Source: Halosolutus amylolyticus (GTDB lineage Archaea > Halobacteriota > Halobacteria > Halobacteriales > Natrialbaceae). From it: a stretch of 64,000 nt of DNA. Location of the stretch: positions 434,001 through 498,000 of the forward strand of contig NZ_JALIQP010000002.1 of assembly GCF_023566055.1 (NCBI RefSeq), read 5' to 3'. Of the stretch, positions 16,542 to 24,304 are shown one piece after another. How positions within the stretch are numbered: the stretch's first letter is position 1; each line of letters opens with the position of its first letter. The position numbers and the translations under genes are program-made. A model generated the notes under the pieces. The model saw nothing but the letters and a program-made list of their open reading frames with translations, was not told the origin of the DNA and did no database searches.

Positions 16542-17468
16542 ATGCGGGAACTTCTCGCCGTCTACCTCAAGGGATTCTCGATGGGGTCTGCGGACGTCGT
16601 TCCGGGCGTTTCCGGGGCGACGATCGCGCTCATCGTCGGCATCTACGATCGACTGATCGCCGCGATCACGGCGATCGACCCGCGCCGCTTCGATTCGATC
16701 CTCCGCCTCCACGAACCGGATGGCAGGGCGGCTCTCCGGGAGGAAATCGAGCGTATCGACGCACCGTTCCTGATCGCGCTGGGGCTCGGCATCGCGACGG
16801 CGATCGTGGTGCTCTCGCAGCTCATGCACGAGGCGGTGACGGTGTATCCCGTCCCGACCTACGGCTTCTTCTTCGGACTCATCGCGGCGTCGGCGATCGT
16901 CCTCTACGGCGAGGTCGAAACCTGGACCGCCCCGCGAGTGGCCGTCTCGATCGCCGGGATCGCGATCGCGGCGGCGGTGACGGGCGTCACGGCGGGCGAT
17001 GCCCCACACGGGTTACCGATGCTCCTTCTCGCCGGTGCGGTCGCGATCTGTGCGATGGTGCTCCCGGGCGTCTCGGGCGCGTTCTTCCTGCTGGTCCTCG
17101 GGCAGTACGAGTACATGACCGGGACGCTGAGCCGGTTCGTCGACGGGATCGTCGGCCTGGCGAACGGCGGGTCGCTGACGCCGGTGATCGAGGCGGGGAC
17201 TATCGTCGCGGTCTTCGGCGTCGGGGCGGCCATCGGCCTGTTCACGATGGCCCACGCGGTCAGTCGCGCGCTCGATCGGTACCGGGCCGCGACGCTCGCC
17301 TTCCTCGTGAGCCTGATGGTCGGCGCGCTCCGGCTTCCCGTGACGGAGGTCTCCACGAACCTCGGCGACACGACGGCGAACTCGCCGGGAGCCGCGGTGC
17401 TGGCCGCGCTCGTCGGGATCGTCGCCGTGCTGGTCGTCGATCGGTACACGGACGATCTGGAGTACTAG
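16542..17468 (+). CDS. DUF368 membrane protein, candidate polyprenyl-phosphate translocase
   Basis: 308 residues with about eight membrane helices. The family signature K-G-F-S-M-G-S-A-D-V-V-P-G-V-S-G-A-T at residues 9-26 is repeated as M-V-L-P-G-V-S-G-A-F-F near residue 170, the two half-repeats of DUF368. Bacterial DUF368 proteins have been shown to recycle undecaprenyl phosphate across the membrane. Directly after aglB, the natural substrate would be the dolichyl phosphate left after glycan transfer (inference). A TATA element (cttttac, 16512-16518) about 27 bases before ATG suggests a leaderless transcript of its own. Confidence 0.85.
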   Translation: MRELLAVYLKGFSMGSADVVPGVSGATIALIVGIYDRLIAAITAIDPRRFDSILRLHEPDGRAALREEIERIDAPFLIALGLGIATAIVVLSQLMHEAVTVYPVPTYGFFFGLIAASAIVLYGEVETWTAPRVAVSIAGIAIAAAVTGVTAGDAPHGLPMLLLAGAVAICAMVLPGVSGAFFLLVLGQYEYMTGTLSRFVDGIVGLANGGSLTPVIEAGTIVAVFGVGAAIGLFTMAHAVSRALDRYRAATLAFLVSLMVGALRLPVTEVSTNLGDTTANSPGAAVLAALVGIVAVLVVDRYTDDLEY

Positions 17469-17480
17469 AACCGCCCGTCG

Positions 17481-17933
17481 TCACTCGGATACCGCGTGAA
17501 ACTCGGAGAGAATCTCGTCGGGTACGGGATTCCGGTACTCGAACGGTTCGTCCGCACACAGCGTCTCGAAATCCCGATCGGTGGTAAGGAGCACGTCGGC
17601 ATCCGCCTCCCGCGCGACGGCGACGTAAAAGCAGTCGTAGACGTCGTGATTCTTTGCGGCGCTAATCTCGTAGGCGTCGAGGATGGTCTGCGGTGTCACG
17701 TCGACGGGTTCCATCGGATACTGGAGCAGCGAACTCACGGCGTTCCGCGCATCGACCGTCGGAACGTCGAGATCCTCCAGCACCCACTGGACGCGAAGCG
17801 GGAGGTACCCGAACATCAGGAGCGTCCGTTCCCCCTGCAGGGCAGGCACGAGGTGGTCGGCGATGTACGGATGCCCCGGATGGTCGTCGATCAGCTGGAT
17901 AGCGAGCGCATTGAGATCGGGAAGGACCCGCAT
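17481..17933 (-). CDS. PIN-domain toxin (VapC-like)
   Basis: 150 residues with a PIN ribonuclease fold: D6 in L-P-D-L-N-A-L, D100 in D-V-Y-D-C-F-Y-V-A-V-A, and D119/D121 in L-L-T-T-D-R-D-F. These are the usual metal-binding acids; the acid normally near residue 40 is not obvious (L-M-F-G-Y-L). It starts directly after the stop of the antitoxin gene with no gap, the classical two-gene layout. The predicted action is cleavage of RNA when the antitoxin is lost. Confidence 0.85.
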   Translation of the reverse strand: MRVLPDLNALAIQLIDDHPGHPYIADHLVPALQGERTLLMFGYLPLRVQWVLEDLDVPTVDARNAVSSLLQYPMEPVDVTPQTILDAYEISAAKNHDVYDCFYVAVAREADADVLLTTDRDFETLCADEPFEYRNPVPDEILSEFHAVSE

Positions 17934-18200
17934 TTACCGCCCTCCGAACGTCGCTTCCCCCGCATCACGGAACGCCTTTTCGCCCCAGTCGTCTCGTGAT
18001 TTGCCGGTGGAGAGCGTCTGCAGTTCGGGGAGGTGACGGACGAGACGGATGTCGCGTCCCTCTCGAACGACGGTAAACGTCGTCCCGCCCTCGATGTGGA
18101 GGTCGTCTCGGAGCTCTTTCGGAATCGTCAGCCGGCCGCGATCGTTGATTTCGGCCTCCCCGTACTCCTCCTCGGTAGCCGTATCGTCGGTCGAACTCAT
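17934..18200 (-). CDS. AbrB/SpoVT-type antitoxin
   Basis: 88 residues from ATG 18200. A swapped-hairpin DNA-binding motif, A-E-I-N-D-R-G-R-L-T-I-P-K-E-L-R-D-D-L, is near residues 20-38, followed by a C-terminal toxin-binding segment rich in Arg/Asp. A longer in-frame start (18356) is unlikely, since its 52 extra residues look non-coding. Upstream, tcatca at 18233-18238 and tgatga at 18249-18254 form an inverted repeat near the promoter, a possible autoregulatory operator. Confidence 0.85.
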   Translation of the reverse strand: MSSTDDTATEEEYGEAEINDRGRLTIPKELRDDLHIEGGTTFTVVREGRDIRLVRHLPELQTLSTGKSRDDWGEKAFRDAGEATFGGR

Positions 18201-18392
18201 CTGATCACCCTGTATGTATCTACCTGATTCAATCATCATAAGCGCTGGTGATGAATCGGTTTTGAGAGTTCGAAGACGGCCGTCCTGGTACCGCACGTCG
18301 GGTACTGACGACAACTGACCGACACCGACTGCGAGAGTTGCCGTGGAAAATCTCACGTCCTGGTCGTCTCTCCAGCGGAACCAGCGGGAAAA

Positions 18393-19553
18393 CTACGCCG
18401 AATCGTCTGCTGCCGGCCCGAGCGATCGGAACGCGATCGTCGGAAATCGCGGTTCGACCGTGCTGGGGCGGCGACCGCTCCCGCTCGAGGGGAGCGGGAC
18501 GCGCTCGATCACGCCGCGATCGGCGAGTTCGTAGAGGAAGCGTTTGACGGTGCCCGCCGTCAGCGAGGATCGGTCGGCGATTTCGGCCGCGACCTCGCGG
18601 ATCGACCGGCCGGCCGAGTCGACGGTGACGAGATCGAGCAGGACCCGCTGGCGGGTCTCCGAGAGCGCGAGCGCCCGATCGACGTGGACGCCGTTTTCGG
18701 GGACGTCGGCTTTCGCCGTCTCGAGGTGGCGCTGTTCGATCCGGTCGTCTTCCTCCTCGCTCGCGAGTACGGCGGCACCGAACAGCGCCGCGAGCGCGTC
18801 GTGGGCGTTCCCGTCGGCCCAGACGGCCAGGTCGCGAATCGACTCGTGATCGAGCGCGCCCGCGGCCAGTCCGGTCGAGGCGCGATCGGTGACGACGTCG
18901 ACCAGTTCGTGGTGGCGGTAAGCCGGCACCGTGACGGTCGGACCCTGCCAGTCGTCCGGTTCGGTCTGGCCGACGGCCAGCGTCGAGACGCTGTCGCCCG
19001 CCGGTTCGAGCAGTTCGCGGACCCGCTCGTAGCCGAGCGTCTCCGGTTCGTCGTGGTGGTCGATCGCGACGACCGCCCGCCGATCGGGTCGGGAGAGACG
19101 ATCACAGAGCCGTTCGAGGAGTTCGTCCGTGCCGACGCCGCTCTCGGGGACGGGCTCGCTCGAGACGACCGAGAGGACGGCCCGGTAGAAGGCGAAGGGG
19201 CTGTCGACGCGGCGCGCGTCGGCGTAGACGAACCACGTCACCGGACCGGGGCTGCCGGCCCGCGTCGTCGTGCCGATCGTGCGCGACGATTCGCCGAGTC
19301 GGTCGTTCATCGCGTCGAAGAGCGCGGTCACGATCGCGGACGTGCCGGCACCCGCCGGGCCGACCACTGCGACCGGTTCCGGGAGGTCGCCGTCGAACAC
19401 CGGTTCGAGTTCGTCCAGCAGTTGCTCGAGAACGGGGCCGCGCCCGATCGGTTCCGAGCGGTGGACGACCGGACTGAGGTGGTCCCGATCGACGACGACG
19501 TCCCGACCCTGGTGTGCGGACCGTCGGCGAACGATCCGTTCCTGCAGGTTCAT
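18393..19553 (-). CDS. Cdc6/Orc1-like AAA ATPase relative coupled to glpC
   Basis: 386 residues from ATG 19553, which overlaps the glpC stop as ATGA. The fold resembles archaeal Cdc6/Orc1: an N-terminal R-G-P-V-L-E-Q-L-L-D-E-L, a P-loop V-V-G-P-A-G-A-G-T-S and a Walker B-like V-V-A-I-D-H-H. A C-terminal winged helix spans about residues 310-365. The P-loop lysine is replaced by Thr (GAGTS, not GAGKS), so ATP hydrolysis is doubtful. The position in the glycerol operon points to regulation rather than replication initiation (inference). A longer in-frame start inside glpC is rejected. Confidence 0.7.
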   Translation of the reverse strand: MNLQERIVRRRSAHQGRDVVVDRDHLSPVVHRSEPIGRGPVLEQLLDELEPVFDGDLPEPVAVVGPAGAGTSAIVTALFDAMNDRLGESSRTIGTTTRAGSPGPVTWFVYADARRVDSPFAFYRAVLSVVSSEPVPESGVGTDELLERLCDRLSRPDRRAVVAIDHHDEPETLGYERVRELLEPAGDSVSTLAVGQTEPDDWQGPTVTVPAYRHHELVDVVTDRASTGLAAGALDHESIRDLAVWADGNAHDALAALFGAAVLASEEEDDRIEQRHLETAKADVPENGVHVDRALALSETRQRVLLDLVTVDSAGRSIREVAAEIADRSSLTAGTVKRFLYELADRGVIERVPLPSSGSGRRPSTVEPRFPTIAFRSLGPAADDSA

Positions 19554-20920
19554 TCCTGCGTCCCAGCTCCGACGAGGGCGTCCTCGAGCACTTCGAGCGT
19601 GTGCGTGATCTCGTAGCCCGTACCGTGTTCCATCTGCATCGAGCAGGTCGGACACTCCGTGAGGCCGGTCTCTGCGTCGGCGTCTTCCATGTGCTCGAAC
19701 ATTTCCGCCCCGATTTTCATGGATGTTTCGTAATTCTCCGCCTTCCAGCCGTACGTGCCGGAGATTCCCGAACAGGAGTCGCCGACGTCTTCGGCGTCGA
19801 CGCCGTCGATGCGGTCCATGATCTCGATCGTCTGGCCGTCCAGGCCCTGGTTGCGCGAGTGACACGGGGCGTGGTATGCGAAGTTCTCGTCCTCGACGGA
19901 CGTCCCCTCGAGCGCACGCTCTAGGTCCTCGTGGACGCGGAGGTACTCGACGGCGTCCCACGTGTTTTCCGCGAGCGTCTCGGTCCCCTCGAAGTCGAAC
20001 AGTTCGGGATACTCCTGGCGGAGCGACATCGAGCAGGAGCTACAGGAGGCGACGACGTCCGCGCCGTCTTCGATCGCGGCCCCGAGTTCGCGGACGTTCG
20101 TCTCGGCCGCGCGGCGGGCGTCGTCTAACATCCCGTTCGCGAACATCGGCGTCCCGGAACAGGACTGTTCGGGGACCATGATCTCGTAGCCGAAGTGCTC
20201 GTAGACGCGCACGAGCGCCTTCGCGACCTCGGGGGTGTTGTAGTTCGAGTAACAGCCGTGGAAGTAGGCGATGCGCTTGTCGGGGTTTTCGACCTGCGCT
20301 CCGCCGCGCTTTGCTCGCGCTTCCTGCGCTCGCTTTTTCGAGGTGGCGTTGCCACCTCGCTTCGCCCACCACTCGCGGAAGGTCTCGGTGGCGAAGTCGG
20401 GGAACTCCCGCTCGCCCGTGACGCCGAGCAGTTTCTCGCCCATCCACTTGGTGACGGAGAGGCCCATCACGAAGTTGGCCGTGCGCGGGAACGTCGCCGC
20501 CAGCGGCGCGAGTCGACGGTAGTTCGCGAGCATCCGGTTCCGGAGGTACTCCCGGGAGAATTTGCTCATGTGTTCGTCGACGTACTCGCCCCGGGCCGTG
20601 TTGTGCATCTGCGACAGGGGGACCTCCGAGGGGCAGGCGCTGTCACAGCGCATGCAGTTCGAACACTTCATCACCGAATCGTCGATGTCGTGGTCGTCCT
20701 GGCGCTTGAGTCGCCACTGCTCTGGCCCCTGGAACTTCGGCCCCGGGAACTCGTCGTCGACTTCGGCGACGGGGCAGTTCGTGTCGCAGGTCGAGCACTT
20801 GTAGCAGTTGTCCGCCCCCGGCCGCAGGTCCATCTCCTCGGCCTCGGGGAACACCTGGATCGGTTCGAACTCGTCGTCGCCCGGTACGTGGTCGTCCGTC
20901 GGCCGTTCTGCGTCGCTCAT
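19550..20920 (-). CDS. glpC: Glycerol-3-phosphate dehydrogenase subunit C (iron-sulfur)
   Basis: 456 residues. Two 4Fe-4S motifs near the N-terminus (C-Y-K-C-S-T-C-D-T-N-C-P and C-S-N-C-M-R-C-D-S-A-C-P), then two CCG domains (H-G-C-Y-S-N-Y-N and C-S-G-T; C-S-S-C-S and C-S-G-I-S). Membrane-associated electron-transfer subunit of the GlpABC complex that oxidises glycerol-3-phosphate and passes electrons toward quinone. A low-complexity linker (about residues 188-210, A-K-R-G-G repeated) is encoded by a perfect 9-bp hairpin at 20339-20359. Lies between glpB and the Cdc6-like gene in one operon. Confidence 0.93.
   Translation of the reverse strand: MSDAERPTDDHVPGDDEFEPIQVFPEAEEMDLRPGADNCYKCSTCDTNCPVAEVDDEFPGPKFQGPEQWRLKRQDDHDIDDSVMKCSNCMRCDSACPSEVPLSQMHNTARGEYVDEHMSKFSREYLRNRMLANYRRLAPLAATFPRTANFVMGLSVTKWMGEKLLGVTGEREFPDFATETFREWWAKRGGNATSKKRAQEARAKRGGAQVENPDKRIAYFHGCYSNYNTPEVAKALVRVYEHFGYEIMVPEQSCSGTPMFANGMLDDARRAAETNVRELGAAIEDGADVVASCSSCSMSLRQEYPELFDFEGTETLAENTWDAVEYLRVHEDLERALEGTSVEDENFAYHAPCHSRNQGLDGQTIEIMDRIDGVDAEDVGDSCSGISGTYGWKAENYETSMKIGAEMFEHMEDADAETGLTECPTCSMQMEHGTGYEITHTLEVLEDALVGAGTQE
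20339..20359. repeat. Hairpin-forming palindrome inside glpC
   Basis: Stem cgaggtggc (20339-20347), three-base loop gtt, complementary stem 20351-20359. It encodes part of the Gly/Lys/Arg linker of GlpC. Same design (9-10 bp stem, three-base loop) as the intergenic array at 45099-45344. Confidence 0.6.
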
Positions 20921-21000
20921 CGAATCACCTGAATCAGTCGACTCTGCTCCGGATCGATCGGGTCGGTCGTCTCGTCAGTCGTCACGGTCGTCTCGCTCAT
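20917..21000 (-). CDS. Possible 27-residue leader peptide between glpB and glpC
   Basis: ATG at 21000, two bases after the glpB stop. It reads M-S-E-T-T-V-T-T-D-E-T-T-D-P-I-D-P and so on, and its TGA overlaps the glpC ATG by four bases. Tight packing on both sides and acidic haloarchaeal composition suggest it is translated, perhaps only to couple glpB to glpC. No homology recognised; it may be chance. Confidence 0.3.
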   Translation of the reverse strand: MSETTVTTDETTDPIDPEQSRLIQVIR

Positions 21001-21002
21001 CG

Positions 21003-22289
21003 TCAGTCACCGTCCTCCGCACCGGCACGCCGGCCGGCCGCGTAGCCCGTCGCGAGCGAGACGCCGGCGCCGGACTTCTCAGCAGCGTAGTCGTAACCGC
21101 CGAGCACCGCGCCCGCCGCGCGCAGGTTCGCGAACTCGGGTTCGTCGTCCGCGTCGAGCGGTCGGAGGTCACGATCGGCGGCGAGTCCGAACTGCGCGTA
21201 GGGCTGGTCGCCGAAGACGTCGTCGACGAACCAGTCGTAGCGATCGTCGGCGTGTTCGACGTGGCAGTCGAAGATCGGTTCGAACACCCGTTCGCGCTCC
21301 GAGCGGACGCCCTTGCCGACGAGTCCGCCCGTCGCGAGCACGTACTGGTCGGCGCGGTGGGGAATCTCCGCCCCGTGGCGGTCGACGACGACGTGGTCGA
21401 TCCGACCGTTCCCGTCCGTCTCGTAGTCGATCACGGGCACGCCCGACGTGACCGCCACGCCCGCGTTCTCGAGCGCGTCGTACAGCAGGTCCTCGAGGCG
21501 CATCCCCGGGAGGCTCGGCGGCCCCATCGGCACCTCGAACACGTCGGCACCGATCGCGTCCGCGAGGTCGGCCCGGACCGCGTCCGCGTGTTCGTCGCCG
21601 AGGACGGCGGGGAAACCGACCCGCGGCTCACCGTCGAGGTGTGCACGAACCGCGTCCGCGAGCGCCTCGCGGGCGGTCGTCGTCCCGGCAGCCGTCTCGA
21701 CCGTCTCGTCCTGGTCGAGCAGGTGGGCGTACCGCGTCACCTTCGCGTCGTCCCGTCGAATGCCGGGGAACGAGAGCGTCACGCCGCGGGTCTCGAACGG
21801 CGCGCCCGCGGCCTCGAGGTGGGCCGCAGCCAGCGGCGCCTCGAAGTCGGGCAGCGTCTCGAACCCGACCAGCAGCGCGTCTCGCGGATCGCTCGCCAGC
21901 CCGGCGGCGGTCGAGACCGGGTAGCGAGCGGTCGGCTTGACGGTGCCGCCGTGGGTCGGGACGAGCGCGTTCGCGTCCGTGTGCCCGCCGGCGTACGCCT
22001 CACCCGCGACGTCGTCGAAGAACGACAGCGCGTCGCGAACCGTCTCCGCGCCGACGCGTTCGTAGGGATGGCCCTCGGGGAGGTCGGCAAGCGCGTCGAA
22101 CGGATCGACCAGCGGCCCGTCGCCGTCCGGCGTGTAGCCGAGGATATCGACCAGGCCGCTGGCGTGGCGGAGGGTGCTCTGCTTGTAGGTGACCAGCCGC
22201 ACCCGTGCGTCGCGGTCGGCCGCGGCCAGCGCCGCCGTCGCGCCCGCAACGCCGCCGCCGATCACGAGGACGTCGTCTTCGATCGCCAT
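21003..22289 (-). CDS. glpB: Glycerol-3-phosphate dehydrogenase subunit B
   Basis: 428 residues. N-terminal FAD/NAD Rossmann motif V-L-V-I-G-G-G-V-A-G-A-T-A-A-L-A-A-A, a central G-x-x-P-T-A-R-Y-P-V-S region, and a C-terminal F-A-N-L-R-A-A-G-A-V-L-G-G-Y-D-Y. GlpB is the second flavoprotein subunit of the bacterial-type anaerobic complex used by haloarchaea for glycerol breakdown. ATG 22289 is chosen because it lies one base after the glpA stop; the 33-residue longer frame overlaps glpA. Confidence 0.92.
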   Translation of the reverse strand: MAIEDDVLVIGGGVAGATAALAAADRDARVRLVTYKQSTLRHASGLVDILGYTPDGDGPLVDPFDALADLPEGHPYERVGAETVRDALSFFDDVAGEAYAGGHTDANALVPTHGGTVKPTARYPVSTAAGLASDPRDALLVGFETLPDFEAPLAAAHLEAAGAPFETRGVTLSFPGIRRDDAKVTRYAHLLDQDETVETAAGTTTAREALADAVRAHLDGEPRVGFPAVLGDEHADAVRADLADAIGADVFEVPMGPPSLPGMRLEDLLYDALENAGVAVTSGVPVIDYETDGNGRIDHVVVDRHGAEIPHRADQYVLATGGLVGKGVRSERERVFEPIFDCHVEHADDRYDWFVDDVFGDQPYAQFGLAADRDLRPLDADDEPEFANLRAAGAVLGGYDYAAEKSGAGVSLATGYAAGRRAGAEDGD

Positions 22290-22290
22290 C

Positions 22291-23994
22291 TCACTGCCCT
22301 CCGTCGGTGCGGGGTTCCGCCCGCTGACGGCCGCCGTCGAACGCGTCGTACTCGATCGACCCGTCCGCGCTGGCGGGGTCCTTGTCACGGTTCATCGTCG
22401 TCGCGTGCAGGGCGTAGTTGAGCATCGCCTGGGAGAGCTGTTCGCCCCAGAGGGCGTGGCGCTCGCCCTTCCAGCGCTCTTCGAAGAGTTCGTCGAGCGC
22501 GTCCCGGACCGTCGGCTCGTCGTACTCGGGGTGGAGTTCGTTGGCCATGTTCTGACAGCAGAAGCCGCCCTGGCAGTTCCCCATCGAGGCGCGCGTCCGG
22601 ATCCGGACCGCGTTCAGGTCGGAGCCGGACTGGTCGATCGCGTCCTGGATCTCCGCGCGCGTGACACCCTCGCACTGGCAGATTACCGGGTTCGCCGCGT
22701 CGGTGTCGAGCACGTCCGCCGCGCGGCTTCCCAGCCGTTGCTTGCTCCGCCGGGCGATCGGCGATCGGAGGCCGAAGTCGTCCATCCCCTCCTCCAAGAT
22801 CGAGAGGTCCTCGCTCCCGGGGAGGGGTTCCTCGGCGGTGGCACACGTCGCGGTAACGCCGAGTTTCTCGCAGACGTGATCGGAGATCCCCTCGGCCATC
22901 ATTCGATACGTGGTGAACTTCCCGCCGACGATACTGGTCATCCCCGCGACGCCGTCGCGCTCGTCGTGATCGAGCAGGAAGAAATCCCGCGTGATGTCCG
23001 TCGGGTCCTCCGTGCCGGTCCCCGGCGGTTCGTACAGCGGCCGGACGCCCCAGAACGAGCGGATCGTCCGGGCCTCCTGCAGGATCGGGACGAGTTCCGA
23101 GAGGGTGTCGATCATCTGGTCGACCTCCCACCGTTCCTCGGGGTAGTCGTCGGGATCCTCCACCTCCTCGTCGGTCGTCCCGAGGATGGCCGTCGTCTCG
23201 TGGGGGACGACGATGTCGGCGTCGCCTTTCGGCCGGCAGCGGTTGATTACGGTGTCGACCTGCCGGACGTTCATGATCGTCATGACGCCCTTGGAGGGGC
23301 GAACCTCGACGTCGAGATCCGCCATCGCGCCGATCTGGCCCGCCCACGCACCCGTCGCGTTGACGACGTAATCGGCGGTTATCTCCTCGGTCGTGCCGGG
23401 TGCCGCGTGGTTTCGCTTCCCCGGCCCGGAGGTGTGGCGTACTTTCACGCCGTAGATGTCGTCGCCGTCGCGTAGCAGGTCGACCACCTCGGCGTGGGTC
23501 TCGATGCGTGCGCCGTGGACCTCGGCGTCGATCGCGTTCGCCACGCACAGACGAAACGGGTCGACCGCGCCGTCGGGGACCTCGATCGCGCGCTCGACGT
23601 CCTTCGCGAGGTAGGGTTCGACCTCGCGGGCCTCCCGTCCCGAGAGGACCCGCGCGGGAATGTTACACTCGCGACAGCCCTCGAGTTTCTCCCGGAAGTA
23701 GTCGTCGGGGTCCTCCGGACGCTGGACGAACAGGCCGCCGGTCATCTCGACGCAGTGGCCGGCGATCTCCCGAAGGACCTCGTTTTCCTCGATACACTCT
23801 TTCGCGCTTGCCTGATCCGAGACGGCGTACCGTCCCCCGCTGTGGAGGAGGCCGTGCATCCGGCCAGTCGTGCCGCCTGTCAGATTGCCCCGTTCGACGA
23901 GCGTGACCTCGAGCCCGCGCATCGCCAGATCCCTGGCGATGCCACAGCCCGTGGAACCGCCGCCGAGAACGAGGACCTCGGTGTCATGTGCCAT
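22291..23994 (-). CDS. glpA: Glycerol-3-phosphate dehydrogenase subunit A (FAD)
   Basis: 567 residues. FAD-binding motif [14 protein letters not shown] near the N-terminus and a DAO-type catalytic domain. A C-terminal BFD-like 2Fe-2S domain has C-Q-C-E-G-V-T-R and C-Q-G-G-F-C-C-Q. It oxidises glycerol-3-phosphate to dihydroxyacetone phosphate, feeding the Entner-Doudoroff lower branch or gluconeogenesis. First gene of glpA-glpB-glpC-cdc6-like, transcribed away from glpK across a shared 310-base control region. Confidence 0.95.
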   Translation of the reverse strand: MAHDTEVLVLGGGSTGCGIARDLAMRGLEVTLVERGNLTGGTTGRMHGLLHSGGRYAVSDQASAKECIEENEVLREIAGHCVEMTGGLFVQRPEDPDDYFREKLEGCRECNIPARVLSGREAREVEPYLAKDVERAIEVPDGAVDPFRLCVANAIDAEVHGARIETHAEVVDLLRDGDDIYGVKVRHTSGPGKRNHAAPGTTEEITADYVVNATGAWAGQIGAMADLDVEVRPSKGVMTIMNVRQVDTVINRCRPKGDADIVVPHETTAILGTTDEEVEDPDDYPEERWEVDQMIDTLSELVPILQEARTIRSFWGVRPLYEPPGTGTEDPTDITRDFFLLDHDERDGVAGMTSIVGGKFTTYRMMAEGISDHVCEKLGVTATCATAEEPLPGSEDLSILEEGMDDFGLRSPIARRSKQRLGSRAADVLDTDAANPVICQCEGVTRAEIQDAIDQSGSDLNAVRIRTRASMGNCQGGFCCQNMANELHPEYDEPTVRDALDELFEERWKGERHALWGEQLSQAMLNYALHATTMNRDKDPASADGSIEYDAFDGGRQRAEPRTDGGQ

Positions 23995-24304
23995 CCCTTC
24001 ACTCCCACCTAGGGGCCCTCCGTCTTTATTTTATCGGCGCTCGCCTAACGCCCATAACGAACTGCAAGTATTGCGACCAGTCCGCCACGACGGAAACTCG
24101 GGATGAGAGAGGCGATCCGGTCCAGTTTTCCCGATCGACACTGAATCCGCTCGTAGCGCTCGAATACGCGCCCAATACATAATAAATATTATAAATCCTG
24201 TGCTAGAGGATCGGTAACATTTATAATGATCGTCGTTACTGTTTACCAATAGCACGCGACCGACAGTAAAGACGTCGCGTGGGAGTTCACGAGGGTGACC
24301 AGAA
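23995..24304. promoter_or_regulatory. Divergent glpA/glpK control region
   Basis: 310 bases without a gene. For glpK: a TATA element at about 24219-24227 (atttataat) and, just past the expected start site, a perfect 8-bp inverted repeat cacgcgac/gtcgcgtg (24253-24260 and 24274-24281) with a 13-base spacer, a good operator or mRNA hairpin candidate. For glpA: a T/A-rich element near 24030-24037. A further A/T block (24177-24194) lies between. Confidence 0.55.

Noticed and set aside
14328-17009. 893-codon open frame on the - strand antisense to aglB
   Set aside because: A typical shadow in GC-rich DNA; aglB on the + strand has clear family motifs, and the antisense product shows only repetitive Arg/Asp/Val-rich sequence.
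18393-19553. Replication initiator Orc1/Cdc6 with a nearby origin
   Set aside because: The P-loop lysine is missing, the gene is internal to the glycerol operon, and no repeated origin-box elements are seen nearby.
20808-22421. 537-codon open frame on the + strand opposite glpB
   Set aside because: Lies over glpB, whose FAD motif and gene order are unambiguous; the product has no recognisable domain.
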